DNA from: Lineus longissimus
Taxonomy: Eukaryota; Nemertea; Pilidiophora; Heteronemertea; Lineidae
Assembly (NCBI RefSeq): GCF_910592395.1
Contig: NC_088318.1
Coordinates: 9,112,349 to 9,176,348, forward strand
Length of the DNA stretch: 64,000 bases
Direction: 5' to 3'
Shown here: positions 54,960 through 64,000 of the stretch, one piece after another
Position numbering within the stretch: the stretch's first letter is position 1
How the letters are laid out: the number at the start of each line of letters is the position of its first letter
Notes under the pieces: generated by a model
Seen by the model: only the letters and a program-made list of their open reading frames with translations
The model's database searches: none
Told to the model about the DNA's origin: nothing
Made by a program: the position numbers and the translations under genes

Positions 54960-57876
54960 AATGTAATGTCACCGGAACATGGAAATGATCAGAAGTGTTT
55001 GCTCTGGAGTCTACTGGCTGCTAAATAGAACAACAGCATTTCGTGTGAGGGGCAAACAAGTTTTAATGTAACAGAAATTAACACCTGCAAGATGTATGAA
55101 AATGAGATTAAGATCGACTCATTTCCTGTATGTATTCAAAAGGATATCCCTAAAATCGAGAGCGATGACAATCTTAAGATTAATGTGTTCAAGTTACAGA
55201 ATGAAGCTTCTAAAAACATACGTGAGGCAAAATTAGAACCTCTCTAACTGTCCGATAATCGTAAGAATTATGATGATAATGACGTCATTGATATTCTTTA
55301 TTTCAAGGGTCATTTCATGTACATAATTGACATCAATATGTTCTTCGGGAATGGCACTAATACTGTGTATCTCTGCAGGAGATGCATGAATTACTTTTAT
55401 CGTAAATCTATACTTGAGAATCATAAGAAGAAATGTAATGAACATGAATATTGTAAGATTAGTTTGCCAGAACCAAATAGTAAATTCTCTCAACTTAAGT
55501 TTGGAAAATATTCAATAAAGAATAGAGTTCCTTTTGTTATCTATGCAGGTTTTGAGTCAATAAACACACCTGTGGAGAGTACCAGTAAAAAACATTTTAA
55601 ACAGAACGCATCAGCAGTTGGAGTTTATGTTAACTCTGATTATCAATATCTTTACATTAATCAGTATTTAAGTCATAGAGGCTCTGATGTTGTAGATGTG
55701 TTCTGTAATTGGCTTATCAAAATGGAAGAACAATTCTCTAATATATTGAACAGTAACTTTCCTGTAACAATGACAGATGAAGACTGTGAGAGGTACCACA
55801 AAGAAACACACTGTTACTACTGCAATGAGTTGCTAGGATAAGGTCAAGGACCACAAAGGTAGTTTTAGAGGTGCTGATCACAGCTCTTGCAATCTGAATG
55901 AAAAGAAATCCATGTTCGTTCCAGTGATTTTTCACAATCTAAGTAATTATGATTCTCACCTATTCATTAAAGATTTAAAGACTAAATTACCTCAAAATAA
56001 GAAACTTAAATTACTTGCCAAAACAGTAGAACAATACATTTCATTTCAGTTAGGATGTTTTAGATTCTGAGACTCTCACAGATTCCTACAGTCCAGTTCA
56101 GATAACATAACAAAATCAATGGTAGACGATGACTTCAAAATAACAAGACAGATATTCCCTGATACTACAGACTTCAAACTATTGAGGAAGAAAGGATCAG
56201 TTCCTTATTCCTTTTACACGTCACATGAAAGCTACAATGTAACCTATATAGAGAAGTCTATTTCTTTGATGAATTAAAGAATGAAATGGCATCTGGTTCT
56301 GCCTATGATGAAGCTAAAGCCATATGGGATAACTTTAACCTAAGAAATCATGGAGAATTCATTGACCTTTGCCTAAAAACTGATGTGTTACTTCTGGCAG
56401 ATTTATTTGAAAAGTTCAGGGAAGTAAATTTAAACTACTTTCAGATTGATCCATGTCACTGTTACTCAGCACCAGGTCTTACATGGCAAGCTGGTTTGAA
56501 ATACACAGGAATAAACCTAGAACTTCTAACAGATAGCAACATTGTACTTACATTTGAAAAGGCAATGATAGGTGGTACTTCAGGTGTGATGGGAACAAGG
56601 CATGTTAAGGCCGATTGATCACCACAAACATTGATGCTAATAACCTTTATGGTTGGGCTATGATGGAACTTCAACCTTATGGTAGTTTTGATATGACAGA
56701 TATTGATTCAACAGTTGATGATAACCTCTATCTAAGATGGATTATGTCCATACCTAAGGATAGTGATGTAGGTTATTTCTTTGAGGTATTACATGATGCT
56801 ACAGTTTTACCTCAAGCATGGAATGGTACTTAAGAAGGTTCATTCTGTGATAAGCTTTAAACAGTCTAAGTGGTTGGCGACATACATTGACTTTAACACA
56901 AAAGGAGGATGGACTCTATGACTGATTTTGATAAAGATAATTTTAAACTGATGAATAATGCTTTCTACGGTAAGACCTGTGAGAACATAAGAAACCGGTT
57001 GGAGATTGAGTTGGTAACAGAAGGTGAAAGAGCCAGGAGTGTAATGGCTAATCCCAGGTTTTCATCAATATGCATATTTGACGAACATAATGCTGCTATT
57101 AGCATGAGGAAAACATCAATGAAATTTAACAAACCAATTTACATAGGAGCTACAGTACTTGCATTGTCTAAATTATTAATGTTTGAATTCTACTATGAGG
57201 TGCTTCGGCCATATTTTGGTTAGAAGAACCTGTAACTACTGTATCTTGATACTGATTCCTTTGTACTTAAGATAAATACTGATGACTTACTGAAGACCAC
57301 AAAGGGTTTAAGGACCACTTTGACTTCAGTAACTATCCCAATGATCATCCTCTCTATGACACTAAAAAGAAGAAGGTGCCAGGTTATTTTAAGGATGAGC
57401 TAGGAGGAGAAGAGATGACTGAATTTATTGCATTTAAAAGTAAGATGTGTGCTTACAGGACCAAGACTATGACTATGTCCAGAGAACATGACAAATTGTT
57501 TGGAGCAAAGCTCGTAGACTCGATCTAAGAAACAGAATCTTCGAGAGCAAAGCTCGAATCTGATTCTTATTCAGTTACTAAGAAATTAAAAGGTATTGGA
57601 AAGAATGTAGTAAATAGAGATATTGCATTCAATGATTATGTTGACTGTCAATAGAATAGTAAGTCATTTAATCATAAGATGAGACACTTGATATCAGATA
57701 AACACCATATTTATTTCGAAGAGGTAAATGAGAAAAGTATTAGTCCTTTTGATGACAAGAGATTCATACTAGAGGATGGGATAACTAAGTACATATCCAA
57801 AGTGAGATTCCATCTGGCTCTTCCTTCATGTCTTGTTCAGAATTGGGGATGGAACAACCATTTGAGAGACATGTAG
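54960..57876 (+). pseudogene. Protein-primed type-B DNA polymerase relic
   Basis: A family-B DNA polymerase of the protein-primed kind (DNA_pol_B_2), as in Maverick/Polinton-like and related linear elements. The N-terminus has CRRCMNYFYRKSILENHKKK, a Cys/His finger. Exo I reads VIYAGFESIN, where the usual catalytic Asp is Gly. Exo II is VIFHNLSNYDSHLF. Motif A is DANNLYGWAM near 56630-56660, motif B KLMNNAFYGKTCEN near 56945-56985 and motif C YLDTDSFVLK at 57242-57270. The C-terminal KLKGIGKNVVNRDIAFNDY is typical. At least six frameshifts or stops break it. No packaging ATPase, protease or capsid gene lies beside it, so the element is a fragment. Confidence 0.8.
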
Positions 57877-59011
57877 GAAGTGACTAGATAGAATCTCAGG
57901 GAGGGTGGGTGGGGAAAATCTCCCTCTAGTCTCTGGAGGCACCGAAGGAGGCCTCTCCACCTCAGCTTCCTGTCCCCTGGATGGTGTCATCAGCACACCC
58001 CTTCTGGACCTGACCCCTGTCACAACCAGCCAATATCCACTGGTTCTAAGGGAGGTTCTCAACCTTCCAGGCTTCCCCAAGCCTTGCTTGCTTTCCAGCA
58101 AAGGACTGCTTGGCTGTCGTCAGCGCCACCTGGAATTCACTTAGGAAATTAAATCGGGCTATGATTGTCCCCCGACAAAACAGGGTGCTGTCCATCCCAC
58201 CTTGTACCAGCACTGCATCCTGCCCAGTTTCCAAGCTGAATCGCAGCCAAAGGTCTCTAAAATTTCAACGACAAAAGGCAAACCTTCCAAAGTAATCTAA
58301 CTTTGAAGCTTATATTACCCTAACTTTCCTTTGAGACTGAGATATCTCGAGTTAGGATGCAGAGCTAGCCGAGCTGTGGGTGGAATCACCTAAAACAAAG
58401 AAATTCAACACCAGATTTTAAAAATTCAGAAAACACAGCTACATGTATGTATTGTAATTCCTGAATAGTGCGTACAAGGGCAGCGCGGCCGATATAATAG
58501 TACACTTGCCACTGAGAACTTACATCTGTAATCTGATGAACAGCTTTACATCAAAGTGAAATTCAAGAGATATATGTTGGAGCAGTCTAGCCTTAAAAAC
58601 AGAGGGTTTTGAGCTCATAATCCCAATGACCCATGGAAGACCAGCGACGAGGATCAGATTCACACTAGTTACACTTTCGGACTCTGTGGACAATTTAGAC
58701 CTCACCAAGATTAAATTATGAGCACACTAGATAGCGACATAGGATGATGTGTTAATGTATACAATAGCCAGTCAATAAAATTAACCCATTGAGCAATGCC
58801 TACAAGTATGCATTGCTGTATAGATTGGCTGAACACAAAAATCCAGCTTTGAAGAGTTGCCGGGATTTGTCATTGGAGAGAAACTCGATGGCCCGATTTG
58901 AAGGCCGATCTTAGAGAGTGGGCAAAACAAACAAAACAAACATATTTTCTCATTGTTGGGCCAACAATGTCTACCTGGTGCCCGGTTCCGGAACAGGTCC
59001 TAGGGGTTGAT
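57877..59011. other. No recognisable gene; 3' region of the DIRS element
   Basis: It lies downstream of both the polymerase (plus) and the recombinase (minus). Some of it must be the 3' end of the minus-strand DIRS element, but I cannot recognise its terminal repeat because the 5' end is outside or unclear. Open frames at 57826-58300 on both strands have no motif. Confidence 0.4.
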
Positions 59012-60352
59012 TTAAAATGCTTTTCCCAGGGAGGATATGTCCACATAACCTTCTCCCCTCAGTCTGCCTTCAGATCCTGCCATTAATTTAGACAATGCAG
59101 AGGCTTGATCCACCTGCGCACTCCTAGTATAGTAGCCAACTGACCCTTGAGAAAACCACCCCACATGGCTCCCAACCACGTTTAACCCCTTGCCTGCTGG
59201 CTCCCGGGCTGGTTCTACCGGAGAATCGCCTAACTTAGATCTGAGGGCAATTGCACAGCCTGCCCGTAGGCTGTGAGGGGTCTCACCACTATCTATATGC
59301 AGCAAAGACAAATAGTGTTTTAGACGTCCATAACTAGCTTCTGCTGAAAAGGGCTTGTCTTCGACATACTTCCCCGCCGACACTGGCCTGAAAAGGTACC
59401 CTCGAGTAACATCCACCGATACGGATTTCGCCACCTCAATGTACGTTTCGATCGCCTTTACTGGGCAAAACATTTCCTCCTCACACCTAAATAGGGAAAA
59501 CACATTGGCTTTATCTAGCCTGAAAGTTTTGCCCCAAGTATGTCTTATCACGATACCGGCTCCTCCAGGCAATGCTTTAATCTCCTGGGTAAGCATAAGT
59601 CCTGCATCATTGGCCCTGTCACCACCAAAAAAACGGAGCTTCAATAGTGCTTGGTCCCTGGCCAAAATGAACCTCTTAATAGGGGGAGTGGAGGCTTCCC
59701 CTAATCTCCTGTCAATGTACATGAATACCAGTGCCAGCTTGTCAATAAAAATTAACAAGGCCTGCTTTGGGCAAACCCGAGCCATGCTCTGCTCTCTTTT
59801 CATTTGGGACAGGAATATCCCCACTGTATCAGAGTCCACTGGATTACCACACTGCAGGAAGCCATTCCAGCGCCCCTTATAACCCTGCTTTTCAAGAACA
59901 TCTTTCAGCTGAGATACTTTTCCCGCTACTGTACTATACGCTAATCTTCTGGGACAGTCACAGGAAGGGTTTCTGTCCCCAATACAAGCACAGTCTAACT
60001 TGTAAACGGGGGTTTTACCTTTACCCTCTTGCCAAGCTAGGAACAGGCAGATATCATTCGGAGAGTATGGCAAGCCGTTCGTCCAATAATTAAGAAAACC
60101 TAGTTTTCTTGAAGAAAACTATGTTTTTTAAGAAGAAAACAAGGTTTTCTTCAATAAAACTAGGTTTTCTTAATTATTGGACGAACGGCTTGCCATAGGA
60201 GAGCAGGTGGACCAGGATTTCCCCAAGCAGCCTACAAATTTTGACAATTTTTGGTGCATAGTGGATTTTTGCCGCTGGTAGGAAGAGTTAGCAAATTCTG
60301 CCCTCAGAGAGTCGACTCTTGCCTGGAGGAGTGGTAATTCAGACTGTAAGTT
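59012..60352 (-). pseudogene. DIRS tyrosine recombinase interrupted by a hairpin element
   Basis: The frame begins after a TTTTCAG acceptor-like site at 60353 with NLQSELPLLQARVDSL and runs to LGKSWSTCSP at 60204. It then hits the hairpin element and resumes at NDICLFLAWQEGKGK, ending at a stop at 59012. Removing the element with one GGAGAG restores ...TCSPND..., which aligns exactly with the TCSPYD of the copy at 17 kb. Catalytic residues are present: Arg in GGDRANDAG, His/Arg in HSLRAGCAI, His in GSHVGWFSQ and Tyr in VGYYTRS. About 15 extra residues (PVEPAREPAG region) precede the HVGW motif compared with the other copy. There is no ATG at the natural start, so expression by splicing or fusion is likely. 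Confidence 0.9.
60066..60197. mobile_element. 132-bp palindromic hairpin element with 6-bp target duplication
   Basis: Arms begin TATGGCAAGCCGTTCGTCCA at both ends and pair over about 50 bp. The middle is made of AAGAAAAC words in direct and inverted form. GGAGAG flanks both sides (60060-60065, 60198-60203). The empty-site sequence predicted by removing it matches the homologous recombinase at 17 kb, which proves the boundaries and the 6-bp duplication. It shares TATGG/CCATA tips and 6-bp duplications with the foldback element at 24512-25330. Confidence 0.9.
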
Positions 60353-60433
60353 CTGAAAAGTTAAATACCGGGAGTTATTCTATTTCTAATTTGATTATCA
60401 CTGAATAGTCATTTATTTACGAAGGCCCTTCCT

Positions 60434-62632
60434 TTACTCAAGAAGAAGCCTGGCCATAAAAAGTGGATGCTGCAACTTTTGGGGCATCTGGCCAGCCCGT
60501 GTGGGGACTCGAATGGCACACTCCCCAGGATTAGCCAACAGGAGCAGAGTGGAGCGAGCCTGTAGCAATGGCCACCAACAGGGCAAAGGTGACAGCTTTG
60601 GTACCACTAAAGTCACCTGAAGGGGCCTTGGGTTGTCATACATCAAGAAGTTTACCAATGGAGCCACCAAGCAGAAGGGTGGGAAACCGTAATAGTTTTC
60701 TTGGGAACTAAGTCTCTGAGCAAAGCAGTTAACTCCACTTGAATGGGGTAGTGGAAATGGAGTGAAGTGTGGCAGAGGCTTTCCTGCACTATCATTTTGC
60801 ACATTAGAATCTAACGCCATGAGGTCAAATGAATGTGGGCCGAACTTTTCCTCCACCACAATCCAGAAGTCTCTTGATAAACAGGCGTCACTAGGAGACA
60901 GCTGCCTGGATGGAGCATCTGCTGGGTTAAGGGCTGAAGGCACATAGCGTAATTTTAGGTCAAAATTGAGTTCCATCGTCAGAGTGAAAATCCTTTTAAG
61001 AATCTCATTCAACAGCCTATCCCTGGCACCCTGGTGTTCCCAAGCGGCTAATAGTGCCTGATTATCTACATATGCATCCACCCTTGTATTTCTGACTAGA
61101 TCTGGGACGGATAACAGTGTTCTCTCTAAGGCCTCGGCCTCTTTGAGATGAATGGGACGCTTATCGTCCCTGCGCCATAGGTCCCTAACGACTATATCCC
61201 CTACAACGCCACCCCAAGCAAAACCACTTGCATCTGACGACAGAGGGATGGAGACATGCCTGTCTGACTTCCAGGGAAGCCACTGGACTTCTTTCATACC
61301 CACAAAGTCCCACACTTTAATCTCTTCAGCCAGAGACCCCCCTACCTCAATGGGCTTGGAGGATTTGGTTGCTTTAGCAACCGCCGCAGCCATTTCCCTT
61401 ATGTAGAGTTTTGCTGCTGGCACGCATAAGAAAAAGGAAATGCACTTGCCCATGAATCTTTGCAGAAGTTTGATGTGAATTGATTTTGAAGCCAAAATGA
61501 ACTCCCTCAAGGCTAAGAACGAGGTTAATTTTTCCTCCGGAATGGAGAAATGCCTATCATGGGAGTGGAGGAAAAAACCCAAGTGCTTCAAGCATGTATC
61601 TGGGATCCATGAAATCTTGTTCAGGGCAAAAGTATATCCCAAGAAAGTCAGGGTGGCCGTGGAATAAGCCAGTGATAGGCCAGTGCTCTGCTGCCTAGTT
61701 ACTCCTTGTACAAAGTTTGAGGGGCCGAGGAACCGGTCATCCAAATATTGGGTTGTGACAATAGCATTCATTCTCAAGAACTGGGTCACCTGCATGCCAA
61801 TGGTCTGGTATATGAAAGGGGATAACTTCCAACCAAAGGGGAGGGTAGTATAAACCATGTACCAGCCTGCCCACTCCAACCCAAAGTAGGTACTCGACTC
61901 CTGAGTAAGACGCACCCCATCATACGCGGATTTCTCATCAGTACTGGCCATGAAGTCCCCTGCAGTGATCAGTTGAGGTATAACAGCTAGCGTCTCTAGA
62001 CTGAAGTGTTCACCCTCCATGAAGAGATTGAGGAACCTTTCATCATGGCAGAGACGATATTTCTTGGAACCCTCGACCATAACTATTGGCATCACGAGGA
62101 GAGGTGGGTCCACCTCCCCTACCCTACCCCACAATTTCAGGGAGCCATTCTGCAAACGAGCCTCCAGCTGTTGGGAAATTTCTGTTTTGAACTTCTCACA
62201 GGATTTATGATTTTTCATGATCATTGCTGGTGGACTATCATGGTCAAATGCCCTGCCCATAAAATTACCCTTAAAGGGCTTCATAAACTCTTTAACATCC
62301 ACCCCATTTTTAATCCACTGGCGCACACGCTTTGAGTGGGAATTGTTAACCTTGGCAGTCAAAGTCTCCCAGCCCTTCAAGTTGTTGTGTAATTGGCCAG
62401 CAACAAATGTCTCGGGGTCTCTAAGAGGCAACCTTTCCAGGATGTCTTCCCACCGCTCTCCTTCCTGTATCCAGGGAACCTCCAACGGATTCTTGTCCGC
62501 GGTTGGGGGAGGAAGGGGGCTACCCTTGCAATCTATCCACTTCACCTGGTTTTTATTACTAAGAGCCCTTTCCGGCTCGAAACCTGCATCACATTCCCAT
62601 GCGGGAAAGTCGTACCCTGCTCTTGTGGTGTC
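60434..62632 (-). CDS. DIRS reverse transcriptase-RNase H polyprotein
   Basis: The open frame continues to 62800, but homology-like sequence begins at 62632, right after a strong 3' splice-like site (TTCTTTTCAG), so I start there. Numbering from 62800: RT motif A STDEKSAYDG about 286-295, motif B LPFGWKLSPFIY about 320-331, motif C QYLDDRFLG about 351-359. RNase H acidic residues lie in LSSDASGFAWG (about 520), KEAEALE (about 555), AYVDNQALL (about 578) and ADAPSR (about 628). A C-terminal region of about 140 residues (FDLMALDSN, HFTPFP, GFPPFCLVAPL, WWPLL) corresponds to the extra domain DIRS elements carry after RNase H, often described as Dam-methylase-like. No stops: possibly functional. 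Confidence 0.88.
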   Translation of the reverse strand, partial: DTTRAGYDFPAWECDAGFEPERALSNKNQVKWIDCKGSPLPPPTADKNPLEVPWIQEGERWEDILERLPLRDPETFVAGQLHNNLKGWETLTAKVNNSHSKRVRQWIKNGVDVKEFMKPFKGNFMGRAFDHDSPPAMIMKNHKSCEKFKTEISQQLEARLQNGSLKLWGRVGEVDPPLLVMPIVMVEGSKKYRLCHDERFLNLFMEGEHFSLETLAVIPQLITAGDFMASTDEKSAYDGVRLTQESSTYFGLEWAGWYMVYTTLPFGWKLSPFIYQTIGMQVTQFLRMNAIVTTQYLDDRFLGPSNFVQGVTRQQSTGLSLAYSTATLTFLGYTFALNKISWIPDTCLKHLGFFLHSHDRHFSIPEEKLTSFLALREFILASKSIHIKLLQRFMGKCISFFLCVPAAKLYIREMAAAVAKATKSSKPIEVGGSLAEEIKVWDFVGMKEVQWLPWKSDRHVSIPLSSDASGFAWGGVVGDIVVRDLWRRDDKRPIHLKEAEALERTLLSVPDLVRNTRVDAYVDNQALLAAWEHQGARDRLLNEILKRIFTLTMELNFDLKLRYVPSALNPADAPSRQLSPSDACLSRDFWIVVEEKFGPHSFDLMALDSNVQNDSAGKPLPHFTPFPLPHSSGVNCFAQRLSSQENYYGFPPFCLVAPLVNFLMYDNPRPLQVTLVVPKLSPLPCWWPLLQARSTLLLLANPGECAIRVPTRAGQMPQKLQHPLFMARLLLE

Positions 62633-63046
62633 CTGAAAAGAACAGGGTATCCGAATTTTAAACAGACAATTGCAAAGGTGCCCCCTCCCTCCCCCGCGTG
62701 GCGAACCACTGGGACTTAGATGTCCCTGGGGGATGGAGAGAACCAGTAAAGGGTAAAGAACCCCTAAGGAAGCACCAACACTACTTGAACTAGTGAGCAA
62801 ATAACTTATTTTACCCCTAGTTACAGTATTTCAGACCTGTCTAAAATTTACCACACAAAGTGAATGCGTACTAGGAGCCACAGAAGCCACACAGCAGTGG
62901 GGAGTGTGCCATTCAAGTCACCCTGGAGAAGACAAATTAAACTAACAAGAGAGATTCACTCAAATAGAACCACAAACTCAAGAAGAAACTTTACTGACAC
63001 CGACAGCCCTCATCTGGCTCTGACACAGCCCTAACACACCGATATC

Positions 63047-63688
63047 TCAATTTTTCCCTGACGAATTTTCCGTTATTTTGGGGCAGGACTGCACTAAGTG
63101 GTCGGGTGATTTGCATAGGTAACATAAGCGCACCCCTCCTGGCCTCTGCCCCCCACGGCCAGGCAGCGGGGCCCTGTACCCCCTGCCTCTGCGATAAGCC
63201 CCATAGGTTTGACCTTGGCCGGTCTGATTTTGAGCCAGAACCTGTTGCAAGATGGCTGCTAAGTCAGAGCCAGATGAGTGGCGGCCGGTGTCGTCTTTCG
63301 CCTTAGTGTCAGGCTTTAGCTTCTTTTGTGTCTTGACCCAGGCCTCCGCGCTCGAATACACTTTCTTTTCAACATCATTGCCCAGCAGCTTAATGGCGAG
63401 GCCTTGCAGAGGAAAACCAAGAGACTCCTTCTCCCGTATGACCTTTAGTGCCGTCTTGAACTGCTGTTTTTCCGGGTGGTCGTGAATTGTTGCAGTGTCC
63501 ACCAGGACCTCGACAGCTGCAATAATCTGTGAGTTGAAGGAGGACTCTGTCCCTGCTAGTGCACGCACCTGTGCCAAAGCGGTGTCCACTGAAACAGTGG
63601 CCGATGACTCCTGGATTTTCCTAATTTTTGCTTCCAACGAGGCTAGTCTCGTGCTCTCAGTCTCACTTTCATCATCGATGGGTGCAAC
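63047..63688 (-). CDS. DIRS gag-like protein with zinc knuckle
   Basis: The frame opens after a TTTTTCGATTACAG acceptor-like site (exon from 63688: VAPIDDESETEST) and runs to a stop at 63047. The N-terminal half is helical (RLASLEAKIRKIQESSA), then LAGTESSFNSQII. The C-terminal half has a Gly/Arg-rich basic stretch (GRGYRAPLPGRGG) and one CCHC zinc knuckle, CYLCKSPDHLVQSC (C-X2-C-X4-H-X4-C). This is the nucleocapsid-like part. There is no ATG near the start, so the first coding exon must lie upstream or a non-AUG start is used. The intron to the RT frame would span about 63040-62633. Confidence 0.75.
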   Translation of the reverse strand, partial: VAPIDDESETESTRLASLEAKIRKIQESSATVSVDTALAQVRALAGTESSFNSQIIAAVEVLVDTATIHDHPEKQQFKTALKVIREKESLGFPLQGLAIKLLGNDVEKKVYSSAEAWVKTQKKLKPDTKAKDDTGRHSSGSDLAAILQQVLAQNQTGQGQTYGAYRRGRGYRAPLPGRGGQRPGGVRLCYLCKSPDHLVQSCPKITENSSGKN

Positions 63689-64000
63689 CTGTAATCGAAA
63701 AATTATGCTTATGCAGGGATCAAATAACGTTTAGGACCCCCCCCCGCCAGCTTCCGTTACATTATTTGCTACAGGCTACCCACAAAGTTGTGCCCACTAC
63801 TTGATAAATGAGGTGTGCCCTCGATGGAGTCTTCTCCCACCGAAGTTGATTTTCCGACCGTACATGCGCATGGGGACAGGCTCAGGAAAACACGTCCAAG
63901 GTTTGCCGGATGGGTTATGATATTTCACTGAGAAACCTGCACATTGGAAAACATACTCCCTCATTACCTAGTAACAGCCTTGGGCCCACACCTCATCCTC
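63689..64000 (-). other. 5' region of the DIRS element
   Basis: Presumed intron and 5' sequence of the element upstream of gag. It contains a C/G homopolymer at 63735-63745. No ORF of note; the terminus is not in view. Confidence 0.4.

Larger units (their letters stand above)
59012..63688 (-). mobile_element. DIRS-type tyrosine-recombinase retroelement
   Basis: The minus strand reads gag (63688-63047), then RT-RNase H with a C-terminal extra domain (62632-60434), then tyrosine recombinase (60352-59012). There is no DDE integrase and no protease. That order fits DIRS/PAT/Ngaro-class elements, which integrate through a circular intermediate by recombinase. Gag and RT are open. The recombinase is open except for a 132-bp hairpin insertion. 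The upstream terminus probably lies beyond 64000. It is the best-preserved retroelement here. Confidence 0.9.

Noticed and set aside
59355-60093. Plus-strand ORFs opposite the recombinase
   Set aside because: The minus strand carries all catalytic motifs. These are antisense openings, and one reads into the hairpin element.
63106-63734. Plus-strand ORFs opposite gag
   Set aside because: They are antisense shadows of the gag frame, which carries the zinc knuckle.

Overview
This window looks like eukaryotic, metazoan intergenic DNA. It is A+T-rich and has spliceosomal intron signals, SINE-like tRNA heads and microsatellites, with no bacterial-style gene packing. The mix of elements (L1-type and CR1/L2-type LINEs, Ty3/Gypsy, BEL/Pao, DIRS-type tyrosine-recombinase retroelements, CENP-B/pogo-like transposons, an Academ-like transposon and a protein-primed type-B DNA polymerase relic) is typical of marine invertebrates such as lancelets, hemichordates, molluscs, brachiopods and cnidarians. 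I cannot name the species. I see no convincing single-copy host gene. Almost every coding stretch is a transposable-element gene in some stage of decay.

Layout. 1-7.7 kb: LINE relics on both strands. 7.7-11.7 kb: a pogo-like transposon with TA target duplications. It was invaded by a 1.6-kb non-autonomous element, which itself holds two inverted copies of a 443-bp MITE; a separate 118-bp MITE sits in its transposase tail. 13.0-16.2 kb: decayed Gypsy pol on the minus strand. 16.2-16.8 kb: tandem repeats. 17.1-18.3 kb: a solitary DIRS-type tyrosine recombinase. 20.9-23.7 kb and 24.4-26.5 kb: two further CENP-B-like transposase genes, the second split by an 819-bp foldback element that carries its own small ORF. 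26.9-31.1 kb: a 4.2-kb element with 0.5-0.7-kb terminal inverted repeats and a long protein with an XPG/PIN-like motif and a Cys-rich tail (Academ-like). 31.3-43.5 kb: LINE fragments, a minisatellite, paired SINEs, a tail-anchored small ORF, a 1.7-kb element with 9-bp target duplications and a foldback element. 44.2-46.2 kb: an end-to-end pogo-like element. 48.5-53.8 kb: LINE endonuclease, BEL/Pao gag and Gypsy gag-protease relics. 54.3-57.9 kb: type-B DNA polymerase relic. 59.0-63.7 kb: a nearly intact DIRS-type element (gag, RT-RNase H, tyrosine recombinase) on the minus strand, disrupted by a 132-bp hairpin element.

The observation I find most unusual concerns three of the four CENP-B-like transposase genes (near 23.7, 24.4 and 46.0 kb). 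Each begins with a hydrophobic, signal-peptide-like leader directly before the acidic segment and DNA-binding domain, and two of them share an intron of 121/122 bp at the same position. Other notable points are the AGAA-MITE-TTCT-inverted MITE-AGAA arrangement, the foldback family with TATGG termini and 6-bp target duplications, and 3' splice-site-like sequences in front of all three DIRS ORFs.
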